Origin: Planctomycetota bacterium
GTDB lineage: Bacteria > Planctomycetota > JACQVV01 > JASMLP01
Assembly: GCA_030748635.1 (NCBI GenBank)
Contig: JASMLP010000028.1
Location: forward strand, 1 to 64,000
Length of the DNA: 64,000 nucleotides
Direction of reading: 5' to 3'
Positions 49,845 to 59,068 of this stretch are shown one piece after another. Every line of letters starts with the position of its first letter. The first letter of the stretch is position 1. The notes beneath the pieces are model-generated. The model ran no database searches. It saw only the letters and a program-made list of their open reading frames with translations, and was not told where the DNA came from. The position numbers were made by a program, and so were the translations under genes.

Positions 49845-51455
49845 GTGGACGACACCCAATCCAACGTTGTTCTGCCTTCTTCTTTCAAGGTTGAGGTCTT
49901 GATGAGCGCTTTTGGCCTCGATGAAACTTACTATCCGGATGAATCCACCGAGATCCTTTTTGGAGCTCATCGGGAAATTCGAAAACGAGTGGAGATGGTT
50001 TCCCCGGAGGTCTGGGTCGAGGGGAAACCCGCGTCGGTCCAGCTACGCGTTCTGCCAGAGGATGATGTCAAGGCGATGCGAGCCGAATTTACGATGCTCG
50101 GTCGGGCGGGAAGTGAATCGTACGAGATCCAGGTGTTTGTCGCTGCGCAGTCGGTGTCTGTCGAAGAGGATATGACCGTCGCCTCCATTCGGGTCGCTCG
50201 AGATGAAGAGCCGGCGGAGGTGAGCTGGGAGATCACTCCGGAACGCTCCGGCCCGCTGCGAGTTCTTTTCAGCTTCTTCTGTCATGGAGGGTATGCCGGA
50301 CGGATGGCTCTTGACGTCGAGGTTCAGAAGGAAGGGGAGTCGGCAGACTCCAGGACCCTCCAGGCGGAGATCTCGATTCGTCCCGCGGGCAAGGCTCCCG
50401 ATCTATATCTGATGGTCGAACGATTTCCGGATGGGGACTCAACCGATCTTTGTTATCACCTGTATTCTCCGATCGACTCCTTGACCTGCCATTATCAGGA
50501 GGCGGGCTCGATTCGGTACGAGGAAAGTGGTAGCCCGGAGTCCTGGCGACAGAAATTGTTTGCGCCCCCTCCCGAGGAGAGTGACCTGTCGGAAACCGTT
50601 CAGCATTACGCGCAAATCGGTCGCGATCTTTACGATGCATTCTTTCCCAAGCCGCTGCAGAATCTTTACTGGGAACTCCGGGAGCGTATTCAGAGTATTC
50701 AGGTCGTATCTGGGGAACACGAGATCCCCTGGGAGGCGATCAAGCCGTATCGGACTCAGCCGGCATTCGAAGATCCTCACCTGGGAGAACGTTATGCCAT
50801 AGCTCGGTGGTTTTCTGGCCCCGCTCCTTATTGTGAATTTCCTGTAGCCGAGGGCCGGGTCTTGTCGATTGATATCGGAAAAAGGGAAGAGTCCAGCCAT
50901 AGCGATGCCCGTTTTCTCTCCGCCTTTTCACTGATCGAGTACAAAGATCTGGATAATAGCTTGAAAGGATTTCGCGCTTGGATGGAAGATATCAACGAAC
51001 TCTGTTCGTTGCATATTTCGTGTCGAGGACCTTTCAAAGAGGCGGATTCGATGAAATCTCTTCCGTTCTCTTCCGGGGAGCGTATGGAGCCCGGTTCGAT
51101 CAGCAGGGGAGTTGAATTGTCTTTTCTGAATCGACCTCTGGTTTTCATGAATTCGAGTGATACCGGTCATGGCGGAGGTGTGCCGTTGGATCCGGAGGTT
51201 TGGGCCCGAGCTTTTCTGCGTACGGGGGCTTCGGTGTTTACCGGCGCCATCTGGAGTGTCGAAGAAGATCTGGCGCATGAATTCGCGCGATCCTTCTACA
51301 TGAACCTTCTCAATCGCCAGGTACTCGGGCACGCGGTCCGTCTGGCTCGATTGGCAGTGAAGATGATCGGTTTGCGACGGGGTTCACCAGCCTGGTTGGC
51401 CTATGTGGTCTATGGTGATCCGGTCGCGGACGCCAATCCGGCTCGAATCCGATGA
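49845..51455 (+). CDS. CHAT-fold (caspase-like) protein lacking the catalytic His-Cys pair
   Basis: 536 residues from GTG 49845; ATG 49902 with GAGG upstream is also possible. The N-terminal half (about 1-190) is beta-rich and unrecognised. Residues 250-300 match the start of CHAT proteases (IGRDLYDAFFP, EHEIPWEAIKPY) and 425-526 the end (RPLVFMNSSDTG, AFLRTGASVFTGAIWSV, WLAYVVYGDP). Active CHAT proteases have a His before G in ACHG and Cys in NACESG. Here the sites read HISCRG (R394) and NSSDTG (S438). It is therefore predicted to be a pseudo-protease. No gasdermin or other effector is adjacent. Confidence 0.8.
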   Translation: MDDTQSNVVLPSSFKVEVLMSAFGLDETYYPDESTEILFGAHREIRKRVEMVSPEVWVEGKPASVQLRVLPEDDVKAMRAEFTMLGRAGSESYEIQVFVAAQSVSVEEDMTVASIRVARDEEPAEVSWEITPERSGPLRVLFSFFCHGGYAGRMALDVEVQKEGESADSRTLQAEISIRPAGKAPDLYLMVERFPDGDSTDLCYHLYSPIDSLTCHYQEAGSIRYEESGSPESWRQKLFAPPPEESDLSETVQHYAQIGRDLYDAFFPKPLQNLYWELRERIQSIQVVSGEHEIPWEAIKPYRTQPAFEDPHLGERYAIARWFSGPAPYCEFPVAEGRVLSIDIGKREESSHSDARFLSAFSLIEYKDLDNSLKGFRAWMEDINELCSLHISCRGPFKEADSMKSLPFSSGERMEPGSISRGVELSFLNRPLVFMNSSDTGHGGGVPLDPEVWARAFLRTGASVFTGAIWSVEEDLAHEFARSFYMNLLNRQVLGHAVRLARLAVKMIGLRRGSPAWLAYVVYGDPVADANPARIR

Positions 51456-51472
51456 GCCGATAGCGGCGATGT

Positions 51473-52432
51473 CTATTTTCTATTGAACCAACGATCGGGA
51501 AGAACGCTTTTGAGTCCCCGAGTGATGTCTCGCAGGTTGGCCGCGCTTTCCTCGATATTCTGAAGGGTTTGCTGGATATCGACCGGCTTGCCGGTGTCAT
51601 TTTGTCCGAGCATGGTCCGTAATTCTCGACTGGCCTCTGAAGTGTTGCTGGCTGTTTTTTGCAGATTACTGATCATCTGGTGAAGATCTGCAGGTTGTCC
51701 TTCAGGTCCTGAAATCGAGCCTCTCACGAGTCGAGTGATCTCTCGAATGTCCGACGTGGCTCGCTTGAGATCGATGAGGAGGGTCTGGACATCGACCCCT
51801 TCAGCGGGTTCGTTGCCGATGATCTGGTTCACACCTTTGCTGATATTTGTGAGGTGGTTGGAAGCTTCACGCAGATTGCCGAGGAGATGGCTGAAGTTGT
51901 CCACCGATCCGTCTTCTCCGGCCAGCCCTTTACGGAGCGATAGACTGATCGTTTTGATATGACCGATGGTCTGGGTCATCTCCTCGAGGATCGACCCGAT
52001 CTGGATCGGCTCTTTTCCCCAGACGGTACTTCCCGAGGTCAGTTTCGGAGTGTCCAGGGAGCCGAATCCGATTTCGACATGTTTGTCTCCAAGCAAATTC
52101 GTGCTGGCGATGGTGATGGAACTGCTGGTTCGCAACCATTTCCGATAATCCTCTTCATCCTGGATCCGGAGGATGGCCAGGTAGTGGGGACCGTCTTCTG
52201 GGGTGGAATCGATGGTGATTGAGTTGACGGATCCGACTCGGAAACCGGCCAGTTTGACTTCCGAGCCGGGGCGGAGGCCGGAAACATCCCGAAATCGGAC
52301 CTGGATCTGCACATGGGGGCCGATCGCTTGCTCTCCCTGGGAGAGGAATGTGACGTAAAGAGCAGCCGCTCCCAGAGTGAGCAGGGTAAGGAGACCGACG
52401 AGAATTGGGCTACTGAATCGTTTGGGCTGCAT
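51473..52432 (-). CDS. MlaD-like MCE-domain lipid transport protein
   Basis: 319 residues. N-terminal transmembrane helix (8-30), MCE beta-barrel domain (about 40-120; VQIQVRFRDVSGLRPGSEVKLAGFRVGSV) and a long helical tail (140-315) with repeated N-L-x3-S/T patterns. MCE proteins bind lipids in the periplasm as hexameric rings on an MlaFE complex. Its start overlaps the end of the ATPase gene by 23 bp. Confidence 0.92.
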   Translation of the reverse strand: MQPKRFSSPILVGLLTLLTLGAAALYVTFLSQGEQAIGPHVQIQVRFRDVSGLRPGSEVKLAGFRVGSVNSITIDSTPEDGPHYLAILRIQDEEDYRKWLRTSSSITIASTNLLGDKHVEIGFGSLDTPKLTSGSTVWGKEPIQIGSILEEMTQTIGHIKTISLSLRKGLAGEDGSVDNFSHLLGNLREASNHLTNISKGVNQIIGNEPAEGVDVQTLLIDLKRATSDIREITRLVRGSISGPEGQPADLHQMISNLQKTASNTSEASRELRTMLGQNDTGKPVDIQQTLQNIEESAANLRDITRGLKSVLPDRWFNRK

Positions 52433-53186
52433 AGTCGACCTCTCCCTGGAGGAAGTGACGGATTTCGGGGTGTGTTTCGCACTCGTCGATTCGGCCGATA
52501 AAACGGATCTGGCCGTCTCTCATGAAGCATACCCTGTCCGCGATGATTCGGGCAGAATTCATGTCGTGAGTGGCTGTGATGCTGGTGAGTCCTCTGGATT
52601 CGGACAATCGACGGATGAGTTTCGCGATGTCCATGGCCACCGGGGGATCGAGGCCCGCGGTCGGCTCGTCGTAAAGCATGGTATCGGGTTCCAGGAGAAG
52701 GGAGCGGGCCAGGGCGATCCGCCGTTTTTGGCCGCCGGAGAGCTCACGGATTTCTTTGGATAGAAGACCTCGGATCCGATGCATTTCGACCTGCTCCAGA
52801 GTGGACTGGATTCGGTCGAGGATCTCGGTCGGTGAAAGTTTGTGATTTTCTCGCAGTGGCCAGGAAAGGTTTTCCTCCACATTACAAAAGTCGAACAGGG
52901 CCCCTTCTTGAAACAGCATGCCGATTCGATTTCCCCGGATTCGCTGATGGAGAAGTTTCTGCTCGGGCCAGCGGAGAAGGTCCTGAACATCCCCCACGTC
53001 GATGCGTCCTGAAAATGGGCCGGACGATTCATCTTCGATTCCGGCGACGTGCCGAAGAAGGGTGCTCTTTCCGCATCCTGAAGGGCCGATCAATACCAGC
53101 GCCTCACCAGTATCGACCTTCAGTTCGATGTCCTGGAGGATTTTTACGTCCCCGTAAGATTTGGCGAAATCGTGAATGGTGATCAT
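52410..53186 (-). CDS. MlaF-like ABC transporter ATP-binding protein
   Basis: 258 residues from ATG 53186; upstream codons in this frame overlap the permease. Walker A GPSGCGKST, signature LSGGQKRR, Walker B TMLYDEPTAGLDP and the switch His in THD are present. It drives lipid transport between inner and outer membranes together with MlaE and MlaD. The start is coupled to the permease stop by ATGA. Confidence 0.93.
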   Translation of the reverse strand: MITIHDFAKSYGDVKILQDIELKVDTGEALVLIGPSGCGKSTLLRHVAGIEDESSGPFSGRIDVGDVQDLLRWPEQKLLHQRIRGNRIGMLFQEGALFDFCNVEENLSWPLRENHKLSPTEILDRIQSTLEQVEMHRIRGLLSKEIRELSGGQKRRIALARSLLLEPDTMLYDEPTAGLDPPVAMDIAKLIRRLSESRGLTSITATHDMNSARIIADRVCFMRDGQIRFIGRIDECETHPEIRHFLQGEVDYAAQTIQ

Positions 53187-53983
53187 TCGAAGAGGTGGAT
53201 GAACGCTTTGGTGAGAAAAAAGTTGCTGACTAAAATGACAAAACTGGCCGTGACGACTGAACGTTTGGTGTTGATGCCTAGTTGGCTGGCGCCGCCGCGT
53301 GCCGAGAGGCCGTAATGACAACCGACAATCGCGATGACCAGGCCAAAGAAGACCGATTTGAAGAGACCGCAGTAGAGATCGAGCGAGTCGAGTGAATCGA
53401 GTGTTTTACCGTGGTAGGTGGCAAACGGAATGTCGAGATGACCGATGCCCACGATATACCCACCGAGAATTCCAGAGATGCCGGCCAGAAGAGTGATGGA
53501 GACCAGGCTCAAGATCGTGGCCAGAAATCGAGGGGCGATCAGTTCGTCTTCTACAGACAAAGAGAGCGAACGCATGGCGAGTAGTTGACCGGAAATTTGC
53601 ATTGCTCCCAGTTCCGCCGTGATTCCCGCTCCCGCTCGGCCGGCGATGAGCAGGGCGGCAAAGATCGGAGCGAGTTCGCGCAAGATGCTAGCGCAGACGA
53701 TACTGGCGACGGTCAGGCTCACCCCGAACTGGGCCAGAGCGGTCGAAACATGCACGGCCATCACCATGCCGACAAAGAAGGTGGCGATGGTGACGATAGG
53801 GATGGACCCGACCCCAATATGTACGATCTGGTCCATGCTACGACGCCACTTGCACCGGAGGGTTACTATCGAGCGAACCGAACGACCGAGGGTTTCCAGT
53901 GAGGAACCGGTTTCCGATAAGAAGGAGATTACATTGCGCCCCAGGAAGGCAAATCCGAGGGACAGATATCGAGTGGCCAGCAC
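53183..53983 (-). CDS. MlaE-like ABC permease
   Basis: 266 residues from GTG 53983, the usual MlaE length. It has an amphipathic N-terminal helix and about five transmembrane helices. Conserved core: GMVMAVHVSTALAQFG, RELAPIFAALLIAGRAGAGITAELGAM, and G-C-H-Y-G-L near the end. No MlaB (STAS) or MlaC gene is present, so this is a minimal E-F-D set. The frame is open upstream to 54232, but that part looks non-coding and overlaps the divergent gene. Confidence 0.92.
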   Translation of the reverse strand: MLATRYLSLGFAFLGRNVISFLSETGSSLETLGRSVRSIVTLRCKWRRSMDQIVHIGVGSIPIVTIATFFVGMVMAVHVSTALAQFGVSLTVASIVCASILRELAPIFAALLIAGRAGAGITAELGAMQISGQLLAMRSLSLSVEDELIAPRFLATILSLVSITLLAGISGILGGYIVGIGHLDIPFATYHGKTLDSLDSLDLYCGLFKSVFFGLVIAIVGCHYGLSARGGASQLGINTKRSVVTASFVILVSNFFLTKAFIHLFE

Positions 53984-54208
53984 GTTATCCCGCTTGTTGA
54001 GAGAGGCGTGAGTGGGTCGAAAATGTATCAAGCCGGATTTCCGTTCCGGCGACGAGCGGGACAGTTTACGGATTTCCTTTCTTCGGTGCGAGAGAAACAC
54101 CGACTGGAGCGGGGATTTCCTCCGGTTGTCGCATATTTTCGAGGGTCTTATACTGAAGGGGGAAGGGAACCTTCGCGTCACAGAGAGTTTTCTTCTGGAA
54201 AGAGAGTG

Positions 54209-55153
54209 ATGGAAAACACAGGTCGAGAACAAAAGGGATCAATCCCCGGTTCATCTTTGATTCCTGGGAGTGGGGAGCGTGATGTACGCCCCGGTTTTCC
54301 CGATGGAGGGAGGACACGAACGGCTCCGGAGGAAATTTCTTGTGATTCTTGCGGCCAGGTTTTTTCCGCAGAGCATCTGCGAACCGGAAAAGCTCGGGTG
54401 GTCGAAGGTGCGGTTACGTGCCCTCTCTGTCGGCTTCGAAGTGAACGCAAGGGCAAGAAAAGTTTCGATTTGCAGCTTGTAGGGAGCGCGGTTTTGCTGT
54501 TTGTGGTCGCTCCCGTTCTCGTGTTGCTTTTGCTGACTCACTGGGAGCCAGCGAGCGACTCGGGTCCGGTTCCTGATCGGATCGAGACGGAATTTGCCGA
54601 ACGGATGGAGGCCCGGCTGGAGCGGTTGGAGATTTTGTTACAGGCCGTTTCTCGCTCGGAGAAGGAGGGAGAGATTCGGCAACTCGAAAAAAGGATTGCG
54701 TCTCTGGAAGCGGCCAGAGAAAAGCTCGCCTCCTCGGCAGCGGCTCCCGCTCGCAAGGGAGGATCTTCCTCGTCGAGAAGTCGCATAGAGTCCAGTGGAC
54801 TTTCTCCGCGGCGTCTTCAGAGGGCGCTGACACAACGTCTCGAAACCGTGTTCACGAACGGGACTATCGTCGAGCGCCTGGAGGCGCTTGCCCGGATCGA
54901 CCGCCTCAGAGACCCGGAACAGGTTCGTCTGGTTCGGGAGCGTCTGGAAGGGGACGATGAGGATCTGGTCCGAACGGTCGCGGCGGAGATTTTGGGGCGT
55001 TTGGGCGATTCGGATTCATTGCCGGCGCTTCGGAAACTTTCCGATGATAGTAACCTCCTACTGCGTCATGCGGTCAAGCAGGCGGTGAAACGGATTGGGG
55101 AAAGAAATGAACGGAAGAAGAAGTCGCCTCCTTCGGATCGGGGGACTCGATGA
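54209..55153 (+). CDS. Zinc-ribbon, single-span membrane protein with coiled coil and HEAT repeats
   Basis: 314 residues from ATG 54209. Order: flexible Gly/Ser/Pro N-terminus, zinc ribbon with two Cys-x2-Cys pairs (C45/C48 and C71/C74), one transmembrane helix (about 88-110), coiled coil (125-175), Ser-rich linker, then HEAT-like repeats (200-298; LEALARIDRL, VRTVAAEILGRLGD, LLLRHAVKQAVKRIG). No family recognised. The arrangement suggests a cytoplasmic ribbon and an outward-facing protein-interaction domain. First gene of a five-gene operon; its stop overlaps the next start by ATGA. Confidence 0.8.
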   Translation: MENTGREQKGSIPGSSLIPGSGERDVRPGFPDGGRTRTAPEEISCDSCGQVFSAEHLRTGKARVVEGAVTCPLCRLRSERKGKKSFDLQLVGSAVLLFVVAPVLVLLLLTHWEPASDSGPVPDRIETEFAERMEARLERLEILLQAVSRSEKEGEIRQLEKRIASLEAAREKLASSAAAPARKGGSSSSRSRIESSGLSPRRLQRALTQRLETVFTNGTIVERLEALARIDRLRDPEQVRLVRERLEGDDEDLVRTVAAEILGRLGDSDSLPALRKLSDDSNLLLRHAVKQAVKRIGERNERKKKSPPSDRGTR

Positions 55154-56817
55154 ATCCGTCAACCCTGAAGGAAAAGGGTTCGGGACGTTTGCTCTCTTCC
55201 TCCATTCACCCGGAACTCTCCGCTTCCGAGAGCAACGTTTCCTGGATCATTCGTCTTCGTCAAAGCCCTCCGGTGGTTCTTTCTTGTTTGGCTCATCTGT
55301 TCGTTTTTTGGGTGGCGATTCGTTGGCTGCTCTTTCCTGTCCCGCAGGCGGATCCCAACCCGACAACGCTTTCGATTTCACTTCAGCTTCCTGGAGATCA
55401 TTCGGATCCGATTGAACAAACTCTTGACGAGGAGTCCCAGGTACGCGAGTTATCTCATGAACTCGACCTGGAGGCGAAAATGGATTCCAAGATCCAGACT
55501 CCCATCGAATCGCAACGGCGCGATCAGCGCATCGGTTTGGGGGGAAATCGCGGTCGACGGACCGATGCGAGGAGTCGTCCGCTACTCGACCCGTCCGCCA
55601 CGCTTACGGTTCTGGAAAGAGTTCGAGCTTTACAGGCCACGCGTTCCTCCGTCTTCGCTCACCGAACCACCTGGGGGCGTGGGCAGGCTGTCGGTCGTTA
55701 CGGGGGAACTCCGGAGTCCGAACAGGCGGTCGATCTCGGGCTCGATTGGTTGGCACAACATCAATCGAGTGATGGCCGCTGGGACGCCAACGGTTTTCAT
55801 GGACGATGCCGCGGGGGTTCTCGCTGTTCGGGGCAGGGGTTGGCCAGTTTCGATCCCGCGCAAACCGGTCTCGCCATCCTGGCTTTTCTGGGGGTCGGGC
55901 AAACGCATCAGATGGGTGAACACAAAGAGGTGGTCCGGCGCGGGCTGGAATTTCTTCTCTCCTGTCAGGCCTCCTCCGGGTTGCTCGATGGGGACAATGA
56001 ATATTCCCGGCAAGGGAATCTCTACAATCACACGATCTCTCTTCTCGCTCTGGCCGAAGCTTACGGGATGACCCGGGATACCCGCTTTCTCCAACCGGTG
56101 GCCCGTGGGATCGAATTTCTCGCTCGTTCGCAGCAGTCGGGAGGAGGATGGACCTACACGCCTTTTGCCGAGGAAGAGCGAAATGACAGTTCGATCACGG
56201 GGTTCGCTGTTCAAGCGATCAAGGCCGCATTGGTGGCGCAGGTCCCGGTTCCAGAGAAACTCGTTCGGGGGGTGATTCGCCACTTCCGACAGATGACCCA
56301 AGCGGACGGTTCTGTGGTCTATGCCGATGTCGGTGTACGCAGGAATCGGCAATCGCGATCTCTGGTCGCGGTGGGAGCGTGTAGCCGATTGCTTCTGGGG
56401 TTGAGTCGACAGAACCCGATTGTCCGGCGTCAGATCGCGTCGTTACGGAGTCATCCACCCGATTGGCAGCGGCGCAGTTCTATCCATAATTCCTATTACA
56501 GGTGGTACTACGGAACACTCGCGACATTTTTGGCCGGAAGTGAAGACTGGGCGTCTTGGAATGTTCGGATGCATGCTGCGCTCGTGAAGACGCAGATCCG
56601 AAAGGGTTGTGCGGCGGGATCTTGGTCGACCGATAGCAAATGGGGGCCCAATGGGGGACGTATTTACGTGACAGCAATCAATGTGCTGACACTCGAAATC
56701 TACTACCGTTATGTGCCGGATTATTTCCAGAAAGAACAGGGTTTGGCTCGGTTCTGGAGGACTCCGGTTGCCGGAGGAGAGGCGCCGGTGAACGAATCCA
56801 CGTCTCGAAGGAGGTGA
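55150..56817 (+). CDS. Membrane-anchored alpha-toroid (squalene-cyclase/prenyltransferase-repeat) protein
   Basis: 555 residues. A TonB-like N-terminal transmembrane helix (about 41-62), a charged linker (65-185), then an alpha/alpha-barrel (190-525). QW-like repeats are visible: LDWLAQHQSSDGRWD, LEFLLSCQASSGLLD and IEFLARSQQSGGGW. The catalytic DxDD of squalene-hopene cyclases is not seen, so ligand binding or protein interaction is more likely than cyclisation. Cys220 and Cys226 could form a disulfide in the periplasm. The C-terminal GGRIYVTAINVLTLEIYYRY block is common in planctomycete toroid proteins (family knowledge). Function unknown. Confidence 0.85.
   Translation: MNPSTLKEKGSGRLLSSSIHPELSASESNVSWIIRLRQSPPVVLSCLAHLFVFWVAIRWLLFPVPQADPNPTTLSISLQLPGDHSDPIEQTLDEESQVRELSHELDLEAKMDSKIQTPIESQRRDQRIGLGGNRGRRTDARSRPLLDPSATLTVLERVRALQATRSSVFAHRTTWGRGQAVGRYGGTPESEQAVDLGLDWLAQHQSSDGRWDANGFHGRCRGGSRCSGQGLASFDPAQTGLAILAFLGVGQTHQMGEHKEVVRRGLEFLLSCQASSGLLDGDNEYSRQGNLYNHTISLLALAEAYGMTRDTRFLQPVARGIEFLARSQQSGGGWTYTPFAEEERNDSSITGFAVQAIKAALVAQVPVPEKLVRGVIRHFRQMTQADGSVVYADVGVRRNRQSRSLVAVGACSRLLLGLSRQNPIVRRQIASLRSHPPDWQRRSSIHNSYYRWYYGTLATFLAGSEDWASWNVRMHAALVKTQIRKGCAAGSWSTDSKWGPNGGRIYVTAINVLTLEIYYRYVPDYFQKEQGLARFWRTPVAGGEAPVNESTSRRR
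56808..56816 (+). promoter_or_regulatory. Strong Shine-Dalgarno for the 56820 lipoprotein gene
   Basis: AAGGAGGTG ends 3 nt before ATG 56820 and contains the stop codon of the upstream gene. It is the best ribosome-binding site in the window and fixes this start against a longer open frame to 56640. Confidence 0.8.
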
Positions 56818-56819
56818 GT

Positions 56820-57371
56820 ATGGCGAAGAGGAAAAGTGTTTTTCTGCTAATGGGGGCGCTGGTTTTTGGCTTCGGGTGTGCCGATCGACATCCGATTCCT
56901 GAAGAGGCGGGGTTTGAAAATACTGTGGCACCGATCGGTTCGTATTCGGAGTATCGGGCCGTCTGGAAAGCCACATACAGTGTGTTGCAAAAATACTTTC
57001 TGATCCGGGTCAGTCGCTATGAGGACGGTTACATCGTGGCCACCAGTCGGCTGCGAGATCGTGGTGGGCAGATGACCCGTACAAAAATTGTTGGGCAGGT
57101 GGTCGAAAATGAAGACGGGTTCTTCGAACCTCAGGTCCGGGCGACTCTTCAGATGGATCTTTCCGATCCCTTGGGGCACGCGCGGACGATTCGTCAGCCG
57201 CACATAAAGTGGCACAATCTGGATTTCGATCGCACGCTGGAGGTGCGACTCATGAATGAGATCCAGGAAGAGTTGCGGGGAAAGCCCAATCCGTTTTCTC
57301 GGCTCTCTCCGATGCCAGGTAATCCGAGAAAGGTCGCTGCTCGTTCTTCGGGGGTGATTGACGTCCGATGA
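56820..57371 (+). CDS. Lipoprotein of unknown function
   Basis: 183 residues. Lipoprotein signal MAKRKSVFLLMGALVFGFGC (lipid-modified Cys20). The mature protein has SYSEYRAVWKATYSVLQKYF and a beta-rich middle (IVATSRLRDRGG, QVRATLQMDLSDP), then a basic tail. The arrangement of one helix and a small beta-sheet resembles small outer-membrane-associated lipoproteins, but no family was recognised. Third gene of the envelope operon; overlaps the TPR gene by ATGA. Confidence 0.8.
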   Translation: MAKRKSVFLLMGALVFGFGCADRHPIPEEAGFENTVAPIGSYSEYRAVWKATYSVLQKYFLIRVSRYEDGYIVATSRLRDRGGQMTRTKIVGQVVENEDGFFEPQVRATLQMDLSDPLGHARTIRQPHIKWHNLDFDRTLEVRLMNEIQEELRGKPNPFSRLSPMPGNPRKVAARSSGVIDVR

Positions 57372-59002
57372 AACCAACGGTGGCACTCCGGATTCTCGAG
57401 GGAGGGATTTTCCTCCTATTTGCATCGGTGTTGGGGGCACAGTCCCCTCTTTCCTCGGACCTGGAGGCTTTCTCTACCGCTCTGGATTCCGCCGGTTCCG
57501 GTTTCGAGGCGGGAGTGCGGCCCGAGATTCACAAGGGGATCGAAGCGTTCGAGTCCGGTCGTTACACAGAGGCTTCACGGGCGTTTTTCATTCAAGCTGA
57601 AAAGTATCCTCTGGATCCTCGTTCTCATTTGCTGCTCTGTTTCTCTCGTCTCGTCGAGGGGGAGATGAAGGCGGCGAGTGGAGCTCTGGTTCGTGCTCTC
57701 TCGGTGGCATTGGTCTGGAGAAAGGTGCCGCTGCGTCTTCCTCTTTACGTCCGCGACTCCGACGAACTTCGTTCGAATCTGAATGGACTGGAGTCGTCCG
57801 TTGCCGGATCCGAACCCGCTCCAGAGCAGGTTTTGCTCTCGGGATTCTGTGACCACGCGATGGGGCGGTCCGATCGGGCTCGAAATCGACTCGAAAGTCT
57901 TGTGCGCCAGGAATCGAGGGTCGCCGCTCTGGCCCGTCGTTTACTGCGATGGATGATGCCCGAAGGAGACGGGTTGGTTCGTGCTCGTTACCCCTCCCAT
58001 CGTGATCCGAAGACCGGAAATTACACCGACCCGATGACCCGAGGGTATCGGGCGTTTTCGGAGGGTCGATTTTCTTCGGCGGCTCGCAGTTTCTGCGAGG
58101 CGACTCTTCAGGATCCGGATAATCCGATCGCCCGGATCGAGTTCTGTCAGGCCCTGTTCGCTATCGGTCATTACCAACTCGCAGGCAGGCTCCTCCGACG
58201 AGCGATACTCCGTTTTCCCTCCCTGCTGGAAAAAAGACTGGATCGGCACGCCATCTATTCCGATCCGACGGATTTTTTGAAGCATCAAGAACGGTTGGCT
58301 TCCTGGATCGAAACCCATCCTCAGGGTTCGGACGCCCTCTGGCTTTACGGGTTTAATGCGTTGTATTCGGGGCATCTCGAGGAAGCTCGGCTCGTGTTTC
58401 TGGCGATACGAAAGCATCGGCAGGAGGACCGGGCGACGGTTCGGATTCTGGAGCAGATCGAGAAACGACGATCCGCCGGAGAAGAGCATTTGCCGGTTCC
58501 GGATGGGCCTCGCGCGGGGGAAGAGGATCCAACGCGCGGTATGGATCGGGAAACCCGTCTCCGTTGGTGTTTCGAGAACGGTCACTTCGAGCGAGCTCGG
58601 GAAATCCTGGTTCGCTGGCTGCAAGAGGAGGGGGATCCGGTTTACGGTTCGTTGCAATTGGCTCGCGCCGAATATTTTCTGGGACGTTTTGACGCGGCTG
58701 GCAGGGCTGTCCGAAACGCAATGGATGCGTCAGAGAATTGGAAAACGTTTACCTTCGATCTGTCGAACGGAGGCTTTCCCGAGGGCGTGGAGTCCGCGTC
58801 GCTGGCCCGGTTAAGGAAGTATGTCGAGATGCACGGAGCGGAACGGGAGCCCCGTTTTTTCCTGGCGGTGGTCTGTTTCTTTCGGCGTGAATATCTGGAA
58901 TCCCGCGGCCATTTGCGGAAGCTGTACGCTCGACATCCGAGTGATGAAGCGGTGGCTTTCTTCCTCCTGATGATTCAGCAGGAGTTTGACCGTTCCGACT
59001 GA
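57368..59002 (+). CDS. Exported TPR-repeat protein
   Basis: 544 residues. Signal peptide (hydrophobic core ending near VLGAQS). Several TPR-like helix pairs: FESGRYTEASRAFFIQAEKYP, AFSEGRFSSAARSFCEAT, IGHYQLAGRLLRRAI, YSGHLEEARLVFLAI, NGHFERAREILVRWL, and ARAEYFLGRFDAAGRAV. No catalytic motif. Likely a periplasmic scaffold for its operon partners. The start overlaps the lipoprotein stop. Confidence 0.82.
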   Translation: MKPTVALRILEGGIFLLFASVLGAQSPLSSDLEAFSTALDSAGSGFEAGVRPEIHKGIEAFESGRYTEASRAFFIQAEKYPLDPRSHLLLCFSRLVEGEMKAASGALVRALSVALVWRKVPLRLPLYVRDSDELRSNLNGLESSVAGSEPAPEQVLLSGFCDHAMGRSDRARNRLESLVRQESRVAALARRLLRWMMPEGDGLVRARYPSHRDPKTGNYTDPMTRGYRAFSEGRFSSAARSFCEATLQDPDNPIARIEFCQALFAIGHYQLAGRLLRRAILRFPSLLEKRLDRHAIYSDPTDFLKHQERLASWIETHPQGSDALWLYGFNALYSGHLEEARLVFLAIRKHRQEDRATVRILEQIEKRRSAGEEHLPVPDGPRAGEEDPTRGMDRETRLRWCFENGHFERAREILVRWLQEEGDPVYGSLQLARAEYFLGRFDAAGRAVRNAMDASENWKTFTFDLSNGGFPEGVESASLARLRKYVEMHGAEREPRFFLAVVCFFRREYLESRGHLRKLYARHPSDEAVAFFLLMIQQEFDRSD

Positions 59003-59068
59003 GTGATACTTGGAGAGACGCGGACGAGAGTGCCGGGCGACTTTTATGGGTGTAGATATGGGGAAAAG

